A stretch of DNA of 37,679 nucleotides from Thermovirgaceae bacterium. GTDB taxonomy: Bacteria > Synergistota > Synergistia > Synergistales > Thermovirgaceae. The notes beneath the pieces are model-generated. The model was not told the DNA's origin, ran no database searches, and was given only the letters and a program-made list of their open reading frames with translations. Positions 15,769-23,097 of the stretch are shown here, in pieces (the first letter of the stretch is position 1; each line of letters begins with the position of its first letter). The stretch is from NCBI GenBank assembly GCA_030656095.1, contig JAUSOU010000047.1, forward strand, positions 1-37,679, in the 5' to 3' direction. Position numbers and translations under genes: made by a program.

Positions 15769-16613
15769 CCGGCGCTGCCACGGGTCTCATCTGTCTTTTG
15801 GGGAACCCGGTTGAACACAGCCTTTCTCCGGTCATTCACAACGCCGCCTTCAGGCATCTGGGACTGGACATGCGCTACATGGCCTTTTGCGTGGATCGGG
15901 GCCGTTTCCCTGAAGCTCTGCAGGGATTAAAAGCTCTGGGCTGCCAGGGTGCCAACGTGACTGTGCCCTATAAAGAGGAGGCTTTTCCCCTGGTTGAACG
16001 GCTCGATCCCGCGGCCCGTGAACTAAGAGCCGTCAACACGGTGATCTTTCGGGATGGCGTGACCTGCGGCTACAACACGGACGTGGCTGGCGTGCGTGCT
16101 GCCATCCATCTTCTTGCACCCCTTGAAAAGAGCGCTCTCCTCCTGGGGGCGGGAGGCGCGGGCAGGGCGGCCGCCCTGGTTCTTGCCCGGGAGGGCTTTT
16201 GCCCGTTGGGGATCAGCAACCGCGATCCCCAACGGGCCGGAAAGCTCGTCGACGACATGGCTTCGATTATGGGGCGTTCCGTGGCCGAGGTCATCCCCTG
16301 GGGCGAAACGATGTCTCCTGCGCCAGGGATCCTGGTGAACTCCACGTCGCTGGGGCTCAGGGAAAACCCCTGGTCGGAAGATTTATTGGGGCATTACCTG
16401 TCGGCAATCGGTGAGGGAAAGGTCCTGGATCTTGTTTACTCCCCCCATGGCGAGACCTCTCTTGTGGCGGCAGCCAGGGCAAAGGGGCTGAAGGCCCAGG
16501 GCGGCAAAGAGGTCCTCCTCCGCCAGGGGGCTGAGGCCTTCCGTCTCTTCACCAGGCAGGAAGCTCCCCTGGAAGTTATGCGCCGGGCCCTTGCAGGGGC
16601 CTGTGAGGAGTGA
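15765..16613 (+). CDS. aroE: Shikimate dehydrogenase
   Basis: 282 residues; reduces 3-dehydroshikimate to shikimate. The substrate domain shows NPVEHSLSPVIHN and the catalytic lysine K70 in NVTVPYK. The NADP domain has GAGGAGRAAA, a following SNR segment and a late GILVNSTSLGL stretch. The ATG at 15765 overlaps the aroA stop (ATGA). The frame is open about 200 bases further upstream inside aroA, but that part is not protein-like. Confidence 0.95.
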   Translation: MTGAATGLICLLGNPVEHSLSPVIHNAAFRHLGLDMRYMAFCVDRGRFPEALQGLKALGCQGANVTVPYKEEAFPLVERLDPAARELRAVNTVIFRDGVTCGYNTDVAGVRAAIHLLAPLEKSALLLGAGGAGRAAALVLAREGFCPLGISNRDPQRAGKLVDDMASIMGRSVAEVIPWGETMSPAPGILVNSTSLGLRENPWSEDLLGHYLSAIGEGKVLDLVYSPHGETSLVAAARAKGLKAQGGKEVLLRQGAEAFRLFTRQEAPLEVMRRALAGACEE

Positions 16614-16618
16614 GGAGT

Positions 16619-17797
16619 ATGTCACTTCGTTTTCTTACCAGCGGAGAATCGCACGGACGGGGCTTTCTCGTCAACGTGGAAGGCCTTCCGGCGGGGCTGA
16701 TAGTCTCCACCTCGGCGCTTCGGGCCGAACTGGCGCGTCGGCGGAGAGGTTTCGGCCGGGGTCCCCGGATGAAACTCGAGAAAGACCTGCTTGGCATTTG
16801 GGGTGGCCTGAGGGACGGCCTCACCACTGGCTCGCCCCTGGGGCTGGTCCTGGAGAACACCGAGTGGGAACAGTGGCGACCCGTTCTTGATCCTGAGTCC
16901 GTGGATTCCGAAGCCGCCGCTTCCCGCGCCGCAACATGTCCCCGCCCCGGGCACGCCGACCTCGCGGGAGCCATCAAATACGGCCACAGGGACATTCGCA
17001 ACGTCATTGAACGCGCCAGTGCCAGGCTTACGGCCGCCTGGACCCTGGCCGGAACTGTGGCTCGTATGCTTCTGGCGGAGCTTGGCGTGGATATCCGCGG
17101 TGCCGTCACCTCCATCGGAGGTGTTCCCGTCAAGGCTCCCGTGAACGAAGAAGAATGGGAGCGGGCCCGGACGAACGATCTGGGCTGCCCGAGACCTGGC
17201 GACGAAGCAGGGCTCATAGAGCAGATCCGCATGGCAGGCGAGGAGGGCGACACCCTGGGAGGGACCTTTCTTGTCTCTTTGAAGGGGCTGCCGCCTGGCA
17301 TCGGCTCCCACGTGGAGTGGGACCGCCGGCTGGACGGCCGCTTCGCGGCAGGGCTCATGGGCATTCCCGGAATAAAAGGGGTCGAGGTGGGCGAAGGATT
17401 CCGGCTGGGTGGGGTTCCCGGAAGTATGGCCCACGACGAGATCGTCCTGCGGAGAGGGCAGCCTGTGCGCCTCTCCAACCGCGCAGGTGGTCTGGAGGGC
17501 GGCATGACCAACGGCGAAGAAGTCCTTCTCCATGCTGTTATGAAACCCATCCCGACCCTTCGCAAGCCCCTGAGATCCGTGGACATATCCACGGGCAAGG
17601 AGACATCGGCCCACTTCGAGCGAAGCGACGTCTGTGCCGTACCGGCCGCCTGTGTCGTCGGCGAGGCCATGGCGGCCTGGGTGGCCGCCTGCGCCGTTTC
17701 CGAGCAGTTTGGCGGCGACATCCTGGACGAGTTGCAGCAGCGGTTCGCGGACTACCGCCAGAGGGTGGAGGATTTTGTTCCCCATGGCGCGGAATAG
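16619..17797 (+). CDS. aroC: Chorismate synthase
   Basis: 392 residues from the ATG at 16619 (MSLRFLTSGESHG), with AGGAG (16606-16610) 8 bases upstream. It makes chorismate from EPSP with reduced FMN. Family signatures present are the N-terminal SGESHGRGF (active-site H12), RPGHADLAGAIKYGHRDIRNVIERASAR and GGMTNGE. No flavin reductase domain is attached, so reduced flavin must come from elsewhere. The end overlaps the aroKB start by 14 bases. Confidence 0.96.
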   Translation: MSLRFLTSGESHGRGFLVNVEGLPAGLIVSTSALRAELARRRRGFGRGPRMKLEKDLLGIWGGLRDGLTTGSPLGLVLENTEWEQWRPVLDPESVDSEAAASRAATCPRPGHADLAGAIKYGHRDIRNVIERASARLTAAWTLAGTVARMLLAELGVDIRGAVTSIGGVPVKAPVNEEEWERARTNDLGCPRPGDEAGLIEQIRMAGEEGDTLGGTFLVSLKGLPPGIGSHVEWDRRLDGRFAAGLMGIPGIKGVEVGEGFRLGGVPGSMAHDEIVLRRGQPVRLSNRAGGLEGGMTNGEEVLLHAVMKPIPTLRKPLRSVDISTGKETSAHFERSDVCAVPAACVVGEAMAAWVAACAVSEQFGGDILDELQQRFADYRQRVEDFVPHGAE

Positions 17798-19379
17798 AGG
17801 AAAGGCCAACATCTTCCTCGGCGGCTTCATGGCCTCGGGCAAAACTTCCGTTGGCCGCGAGCTTGCCAGGGTCACCGGCAGGCCATTTCTGGATGTGGAC
17901 GCCATTATAGAGCAGCGGGCCGGGATGACGGCGGCGGCGATCTTTGCCAGTGAAGGTGAGACCGAATTTCGAAGGATCGAGGCTCAGGTTCTGAAAGAGA
18001 TCTGCGAACTGGAAAACTGCATCGTCGCCCTGGGCGGCGGCGTGCTCGTCAATGATGAGAATCGGCGGATAGTCAAGGATTCCGGCCCTCTGGTTATTCT
18101 GGATGTCAAGCCCGAGACGGTGCGCTTTCGGGTTGCGGCCCAGCCGGGGCAGCGGCCGCTGCTGGAAATGGAGGACCTTGAGCAGCTTATGCGGGGCCGC
18201 CGCAAGGCCTATGATTGCGGAAGCTTTCGCCTGGAAACGGATGCTCTTCCCGTGGACAGGGTGGTTCTTGAGATCCAAAAAAAATTCAATCTGTCTTCCT
18301 TCCAGAAAGACGGCCGGGAACAGGTATTTTGCGGCGGCGGCCTTGGGAATACCGTCATTGTCGGCAGAGGAATTCTGGAGCGGCTGCCGGAGCTTCTGGG
18401 GCGGGACGTGAACCCCTTTGTGGTGGCCGATGCCCTTACCGCCCACCTCTTCGGTGACCGAATCGGCAAGAGCAAGGGGCTGGCTATTCTTCCACGGGGA
18501 GAAGCCGCCAAGAGCCTGGAGCAGGTGGGCGATCTTTACCGGGCCTTCTCCGGGGGCGGGGTCGACCGTTCCGACACGGTGGTGGCCCTTGGGGGCGGCG
18601 CCGTGGGTGACACGGCCGGCTTCGCCGCTGCCACCTGGATGAGGGGCGTTGAGCTGGTTCAGTGCCCCACCACTCTCCTGGCCCAGGTTGACAGCGCCAT
18701 CGGCGGCAAGGTGGGTGTCAATCTGCCGCAGGGGAAGAACCTGGTGGGCGCCTTCTACCAGCCCCGGCTCGTGCTGTCAGATGTGAACTGTCTGGCCTCC
18801 CTCTCCTGGCAGGACTACCGCCAGGGATTGAGCGAGGTGGTGAAATACGGTCTTGGCGAGGACCACTCCTTTTTTGAATGGCTGGAGAAAAATGCTTCGG
18901 CGCTGGAGGAAAGGAACCCGGACGTGCTGGCGGAAACGACGGCCTGGTGCGCCCGGCTCAAGCTCGAGGTGGTAGCCGGGGACGAGAAGGAGCGCACGGG
19001 AGCCAGGGCCCGCCTCAACCTGGGACACACTGTGGGGCACGCCCTGGAGGCTGCTTCGCAATACCGTACCTGGCGGCACGGGGATGGCGTGGCCGTCGGG
19101 ATGCTGGTTGCCACTCATCTGGCCTGTAAAACAGGTGACTGTGACGTGGAGACGCTTGACCGGCTCAGAACCCTTTTGTTCCGGCTGGGGCTGCCCCAGG
19201 CGCCGGACAGACCCTGGGAGGAAATTCTTCCCCACCTGGCGCGGGACAAAAAATTCGAGAGCGGAAAAGTGCGGCTCGTCCTTCCCCGGACGGGGGAAAA
19301 ATCCCGGGTGCGGGATGATATCTCTCTGGATCAGTTGCATGCAGCCTACGAGGAGGTCATTAAATGGAAGAGAGACTGA
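17784..19379 (+). CDS. aroKB: Fused shikimate kinase - 3-dehydroquinate synthase
   Basis: 531 residues carrying two enzymes. Residues about 8-170 are shikimate kinase: Walker A GFMASGKT (14-21), DVD (37-39), GGG (84-86) and the lid arginine in QRPLLEM. Residues about 178-531 are dehydroquinate synthase: GGGAVGDTAGF (270-280), TTLLAQVDSAIGGKVGVN, EVVKYG, and the zinc-ligand region NLGHTVGHALE. The enzymes catalyse steps 5 and 2 of the pathway, so the fusion does not join successive steps. The start at 17784 leaves GGAGG about 12 bases upstream and overlaps aroC. From memory, a comparable AroKB fusion in the same gene order occurs in Thermotoga. Confidence 0.95.
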   Translation: MARNRGKANIFLGGFMASGKTSVGRELARVTGRPFLDVDAIIEQRAGMTAAAIFASEGETEFRRIEAQVLKEICELENCIVALGGGVLVNDENRRIVKDSGPLVILDVKPETVRFRVAAQPGQRPLLEMEDLEQLMRGRRKAYDCGSFRLETDALPVDRVVLEIQKKFNLSSFQKDGREQVFCGGGLGNTVIVGRGILERLPELLGRDVNPFVVADALTAHLFGDRIGKSKGLAILPRGEAAKSLEQVGDLYRAFSGGGVDRSDTVVALGGGAVGDTAGFAAATWMRGVELVQCPTTLLAQVDSAIGGKVGVNLPQGKNLVGAFYQPRLVLSDVNCLASLSWQDYRQGLSEVVKYGLGEDHSFFEWLEKNASALEERNPDVLAETTAWCARLKLEVVAGDEKERTGARARLNLGHTVGHALEAASQYRTWRHGDGVAVGMLVATHLACKTGDCDVETLDRLRTLLFRLGLPQAPDRPWEEILPHLARDKKFESGKVRLVLPRTGEKSRVRDDISLDQLHAAYEEVIKWKRD

Positions 19380-19837
19380 GGTTCCTGGTCCTGAACGGAC
19401 CCAGCATCAACCTTCTCGGCGAGAGGGAACCGGAAATCTATGGAACTCTCACACTGGCGAACCTGGAAGATCTCTGTCGAGCGTGGGGTGAGGAGCGGAA
19501 CATTGAGATCCGCTGCGCCCAGAGCAACCACGAGGGTGAGCTGGTGGACATCCTCCAGGAGGCCAGACATGAGGTGGACGGTGTGGTCCTGAATGCCGCC
19601 GCCTACACTCACACCAGCGCGGTCCTGAGGGACTGCATCGCGGCCATTCAGCCGCCCGTCATCGAGGTCCACATATCAAATACCGCGAAAAGGGAGGCCT
19701 TTCGCAGCCGGAGCTACCTTACCGCAGTGGCGGCAGGGCTTGTTATGGGTTTCGGCATCCACGGCTATATCCTTGCTCTGGAGGGGCTGTTGGAGATGAC
19801 GGGCGGCAGTCGGATCCACCGAAAGAAGAACTCCTAG
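19364..19837 (+). CDS. aroQ: Type II 3-dehydroquinate dehydratase
   Basis: 157 residues; dehydrates 3-dehydroquinate by the type II mechanism. Seen are NGPSINLLGEREPEIYG, with the catalytic R21 and Y26, NHEGELVD, LNAAAYTHTS, and the catalytic H103 in VEVHISN. It overlaps aroKB by 16 bases and closes the operon, completing the route to chorismate in one cluster. No clear terminator with a U-tract is seen between it and the convergent cbiO. Confidence 0.96.
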   Translation: MEERLRFLVLNGPSINLLGEREPEIYGTLTLANLEDLCRAWGEERNIEIRCAQSNHEGELVDILQEARHEVDGVVLNAAAYTHTSAVLRDCIAAIQPPVIEVHISNTAKREAFRSRSYLTAVAAGLVMGFGIHGYILALEGLLEMTGGSRIHRKKNS

Positions 19838-19893
19838 GCCCATGAATGGAAACGCCTTGCCGAATACGACCAACAGACCTGAATGAGTGCCTT

Positions 19894-20634
19894 TCAGGAC
19901 CGAACTCCCTGCATGCAGAGCGGGGGTTCGAGGCTGCAGCGTTCGAGAAGCCCTTCATCGCGGAATATTTCCTCCGTATGACCGTCGGCGGCGATCTCTC
20001 CCCGGTGGAGGACGATCGTCCTGGGACAGACATCCAGGACAAGGTCGAGGTCATGTGTCGCTATAAGGCGCGTATGGGTGAAATCTCCAAGCAGTCCGAT
20101 CAGCATGCGGCGGTTCCGGGGGTCCAGACCGGAACTGGGCTCGTCCATTAAAAGAATGTCGGGGAGCATCGAAAGTACCGCAGCAATTGAGACGGCCCTT
20201 TTCTCACCGCCTGAGAGTCGGTACGCTGGACGATCCGAAAGATGCCCCGCGCCTACGCTCCGAAGCGCCTCTTCCACCCGAAAGGACACTTCACCGGCGG
20301 AAAGGCCCTGGTTGAGGGGGCCGAAAGCGACATCGTCAAAGACGGTGGGCATGAAGAGCTGGTCTTCCGGATCCTGAAAGATGAATCCCAGGCGCCGCCG
20401 TATCTCTCCGAGCGTTTTTTTGGAGAGGATCGCCCCCCCGATGTTTACCGTACCGGAACCGGAAAAAACCAGTCCGGCAACCGCCAGAAGCAGCGTCGAC
20501 TTTCCGGCGCCGTTGGCTCCTACAAGACCGACGGCCTCCCCATGCTCCAGCCGTAAGGAAACCCCCTTCAGAGCCTCCGTACCATCGGGATATGAATAGT
20601 ACAGGTCGTTTACTTCCAGGAAATGATGACTCAC
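19894..20634 (-). CDS. cbiO: ECF-type nickel/cobalt transporter ATPase
   Basis: 246 residues from the GTG at 20634, which overlaps the cbiQ stop (GTGA). An ATG at 20649 is possible, but it lies inside cbiQ without a ribosome site and lengthens the protein beyond the usual start. Motifs are Walker A GANGAGKST (39-47), a Q-loop FIFQDPEDQLF, the signature LSGGEKRA, Walker B ILLMDEPSSGLD, and an H-loop ATHDLD. It energises uptake through CbiM/CbiQ. The partner genes make a metal substrate (Ni or Co) likely. Confidence 0.92.
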   Translation of the reverse strand: MSHHFLEVNDLYYSYPDGTEALKGVSLRLEHGEAVGLVGANGAGKSTLLLAVAGLVFSGSGTVNIGGAILSKKTLGEIRRRLGFIFQDPEDQLFMPTVFDDVAFGPLNQGLSAGEVSFRVEEALRSVGAGHLSDRPAYRLSGGEKRAVSIAAVLSMLPDILLMDEPSSGLDPRNRRMLIGLLGDFTHTRLIATHDLDLVLDVCPRTIVLHRGEIAADGHTEEIFRDEGLLERCSLEPPLCMQGVRS

Positions 20635-21446
20635 TTCCCCACCGCCCATCCAAAAAGCAAAAAAGGAATATCGATGAACCTGACTGCTCCGAAGAAAGCA
20701 ACCCAGATAAGGACAAAGGCTCCGTCTCTTTGCCATGAAAACTTCAAGGGACAGGCTGTCCGAACTTCGCCGTCGAAACCACGAGCGAGCATTGCCCAGT
20801 GTACCCGGGCCGCCCTGTCCATGGATTTCAGAAGAAGAATGCCAAGCATGGAGCCGGATAAAAACAGGGAAACACTGTTTCTTCTGCTGCCGGACCTGAG
20901 AGAGTGAGCCCGGACGATCCGCTGGACTTCCCCTGCCAGCAGAAGAATGTACCTGTTCAGAAACTGGAGTTGAACCACAAAAATAGATGGAACCCCCAAC
21001 TCCCCCAACCCCGAAAAGAGCCTGTCAGATCGCGTGGTCAGAGAAAGCAGGACCACGGAAGAGACTACAAGAACGGATCTCAGGGTAATGGAAAGGAACG
21101 AAACCCACCCCCCGGTCAGGGGAAACCCCCACAGGCTGATGAGAACATGACGGTCGAAGAATGGGTTGAACAGACCTGCAAGCAGGATGAACGGGGCGGC
21201 GAGAGCTGTTCTCCTCAGAACATCCGCAACTGCGACCCCGGAAAGGGCGATCATGGCAAAGGGGTAAAAGAAAAGGGGCATAAGGCGGGCGATCTCGTAT
21301 TTCCCGAAGGAGGTTGCGGTAACGGCAAAAGCCAGGGTCACAAGCCACTTCGCCCGGGGGTCAAGGCGATGCACCAGGCTTGACCCCGAGGCCGCGGTTG
21401 AGCAGGAAACAAGTTCGTTAAAATTTATGTCAAGCTTTTTTGCCAT
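20631..21446 (-). CDS. cbiQ: ECF-type nickel/cobalt transporter transmembrane T component
   Basis: About 271 residues. It has several membrane helices and the conserved coupling motifs of T proteins that contact the ATPases, including the region around SGSRRNSVSLF and the later ARGFDGE. HRLDPRAKWL near the N-terminus is typical of CbiQ/EcfT. The ATG at 21446 is chosen by default; the frame allows a GTG at 21452, and no strong ribosome site is seen for either. It lies 21 bases after cbiM and overlaps cbiO. Confidence 0.9.
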   Translation of the reverse strand: MAKKLDINFNELVSCSTAASGSSLVHRLDPRAKWLVTLAFAVTATSFGKYEIARLMPLFFYPFAMIALSGVAVADVLRRTALAAPFILLAGLFNPFFDRHVLISLWGFPLTGGWVSFLSITLRSVLVVSSVVLLSLTTRSDRLFSGLGELGVPSIFVVQLQFLNRYILLLAGEVQRIVRAHSLRSGSRRNSVSLFLSGSMLGILLLKSMDRAARVHWAMLARGFDGEVRTACPLKFSWQRDGAFVLIWVAFFGAVRFIDIPFLLFGWAVGK

Positions 21447-21467
21447 CAACACAAAAGAGGTAACTGG

Positions 21468-22511
21468 TCATTTGCACCTGCCGGCCGTTCTGCTGAGAAG
21501 AAGACCTGCCGCTCCCGCAAGGAGCAGGGTCAAACCGCCGCCTACAAAACCCGAAACCGTTGTCCCTGGATCAACTGCAGGCCATCGGGTTTCCGTATCC
21601 GGTCGTTCCAATGTTACTGTCCCGCTTTGACGAAATCCGTAATCGGGAAGGAACGCCAGCTTTTCCTGAAGCCCTGCGAGAAAACCATGAGCTCCTCCCT
21701 CCGGTGCTTCAAGCTCCTCGACACCTGCAGTTCTGGCCATGGACCATTCGAGACCGTCGGGATAGCTGGATGCAAACCAGGACAGGATGCCGCCGGTGAA
21801 AAGCGCCGCAACCACAAAACCCGCCAGCACCTTTTTCAGGGGAAGCCCCCGCTGCAACGGCATATCATTGGAAGAGGCCTCCAGAACCTCGGGGCGCTCC
21901 TTCCAGACAAAGGACACTACCGCCGCGGTGACAAACCCTTCCACGATCCCGATCGCCAGATGGATCGGCTGCATCAGGAGCACAAACGTGTTGAAGGGCA
22001 GCTCGGAGATACCCGAGGCCATGGTTTCGATAACAACAGAGAACGCTCCAAGTTGAAGGGCAATAACGGCCGAAAGAGTGGTACCGATAAGTATTTTTTT
22101 ATACGTTGGATTCTGCCCCGCTATTTTCCTGTAAATAAAAGGGTACGCGAAAAAACATGGAAAAAAGGCCATGTTGAATATGTTGCACCCCAACGCCAGA
22201 ATGCCCCCATCGGCAAAGAAGAGGGCCTGGACAATCAGGACCGAGGCAAGCACAAGAAAGGCGGCGTAAGGGCCAAGCAGTATAGCCAGGATCATCCCGC
22301 CTCCCAGGTGACCGCTGGAACCCGTTACCGGAATGCTGAAGTTGATCATCTGGGCGGCAAAGATAAAGGCGCCAAGCACCCCCATCAGGGGGACCCGGGA
22401 ATCATCCGGCGAATCCTTGAGCTTTTTTGCCGAGTAGGCCGTGATCCCGGCGGTCACCGCCCACATGGTTCCCCCGACTGCCGGGGAAAGCAACGCATCT
22501 GCCATATGCAT
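21468..22511 (-). CDS. cbiM: ECF-type nickel/cobalt substrate-binding membrane protein with PDGL tail (CbiM/NikM-N fusion)
   Basis: 347 residues. It begins MHMADALLSP; in this family the free N-terminus and His2 bind the metal, so the exact start matters. AAGGAGG about 9 bases upstream fixes it. Residues about 1-215 contain the CbiM membrane core, including SGHLGGGMILAILLGP. A C-terminal extension carries SYPDGLEWSMART and a final helix, equivalent to the separate CbiN/NikN subunit. Fusion forms like this carry either nickel or cobalt. No cobalamin genes or nickel enzymes lie nearby to decide which. The possible NikR-like operator upstream favours nickel weakly. Confidence 0.92.
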   Translation of the reverse strand: MHMADALLSPAVGGTMWAVTAGITAYSAKKLKDSPDDSRVPLMGVLGAFIFAAQMINFSIPVTGSSGHLGGGMILAILLGPYAAFLVLASVLIVQALFFADGGILALGCNIFNMAFFPCFFAYPFIYRKIAGQNPTYKKILIGTTLSAVIALQLGAFSVVIETMASGISELPFNTFVLLMQPIHLAIGIVEGFVTAAVVSFVWKERPEVLEASSNDMPLQRGLPLKKVLAGFVVAALFTGGILSWFASSYPDGLEWSMARTAGVEELEAPEGGAHGFLAGLQEKLAFLPDYGFRQSGTVTLERPDTETRWPAVDPGTTVSGFVGGGLTLLLAGAAGLLLSRTAGRCK

Positions 22512-22529
22512 CAGATCTGCCTCCTTAAA

Positions 22530-22575
22530 TAATACAAACTCGGTTATTTGTAATACCGTTCCCCCTTCTTGTCAA
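22530..22575 (-). promoter_or_regulatory. cbiM promoter with overlapping NikR-like inverted repeat
   Basis: On the minus strand TTGACA (22570-22575) and TACAAA (22547-22552) are 17 bases apart. Over the -10 region lies TAATAC (22530-22535) - 14 bases - GTAATA (22550-22555). These half-sites match as an inverted repeat except for one base. Spaced GTAATA-like half-sites recall nickel-repressor (NikR) operators. The regulator is not in the window, so the assignment is tentative. Confidence 0.5.
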
Positions 22576-22683
22576 TACACGTCATATCCCATTTCAGCAT
22601 CCGCTCTTCAGATACAAGGTCCTTCAGGGCCCGAATCTGCCAACTGTTCCCGTCGTTTCGGGGTTTATCGCAAGAAGCTTCTT

Positions 22684-22711
22684 TTGACAATTCTTCGAGC
22701 GTCCGTATAGT
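22684..22711 (+). promoter_or_regulatory. Promoter of the DUF202 gene
   Basis: TTGACA (22684-22689) is followed after 16 bases by TATAGT (22706-22711); TAGTAT at 22708 is an alternative with 18. Transcription would begin near 22718, inside the palindrome. Confidence 0.6.
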
Positions 22712-22714
22712 ATT

Positions 22715-22740
22715 GTTCCGCACGAAGCTTCGTGCGGAAC
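22715..22740. repeat. Perfect 26-base palindrome
   Basis: Two perfect 13-base arms, GTTCCGCACGAAG and its complement, meet without a spacer over a central AAGCTT. It covers the predicted transcription start of the DUF202 gene and is not followed by a T-run. It could be an operator for a dimeric repressor or a 5'-end mRNA hairpin. Confidence 0.85.
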
Positions 22741-22765
22741 ACAAATCATTAAAAAGGAAAACGAC

Positions 22766-23089
22766 ATGAGAAAAGAGAAAACAGAAGAAACGCCTTTTTC
22801 CAGATTCGACTGCGCCAGCCTCATCCTAAGAGACGAACTGGCCATTGAGCGCACGCTGCTTGCAAACGAGAGGACTCTCATGGCTTATCTTCGATCCGGC
22901 GTGGCACTGATCATAGCCGGATTCACCATGATGCACTTTTCGATGGAAGGGAGCTGGTTCTGGGCGGCCGGTCTAGCCTGCCTGCCATTCGGAGTAATCG
23001 CCGGGGCTGTAGGGATAACGCGTTTTAAAAGGATGAACCGGATGATCTCCCGCATCCGTGATGCAGGAGATCACCCGGAGGACAAATAA
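22766..23089 (+). CDS. DUF202 family small membrane protein
   Basis: 107 residues. The family signature ELAIERTLLANERTLMAYLR (about 24-43) is followed by two hydrophobic helices (about 44-60 and 65-84) and a short basic, charged tail. DUF202 proteins (YidH-like) are inner-membrane proteins without a defined biochemical role. The ATG at 22766 has AAGGA about 8 bases upstream. The gene stands alone between divergent cbiM and the convergent glucan synthase gene, whose stop is 8 bases away. Confidence 0.8.
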   Translation: MRKEKTEETPFSRFDCASLILRDELAIERTLLANERTLMAYLRSGVALIIAGFTMMHFSMEGSWFWAAGLACLPFGVIAGAVGITRFKRMNRMISRIRDAGDHPEDK

Positions 23090-23097
23090 ATGCGGGG

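Noticed and set aside
19838-19898. Terminator between aroQ and cbiO
   Set aside because: CCTGAA/TTCAGG can pair but there is no T-run on either strand.
22512-22765. Cobalamin riboswitch upstream of cbiM
   Set aside because: Leader to cbiM is too short from the predicted promoter and no B12-box-like sequence was seen.
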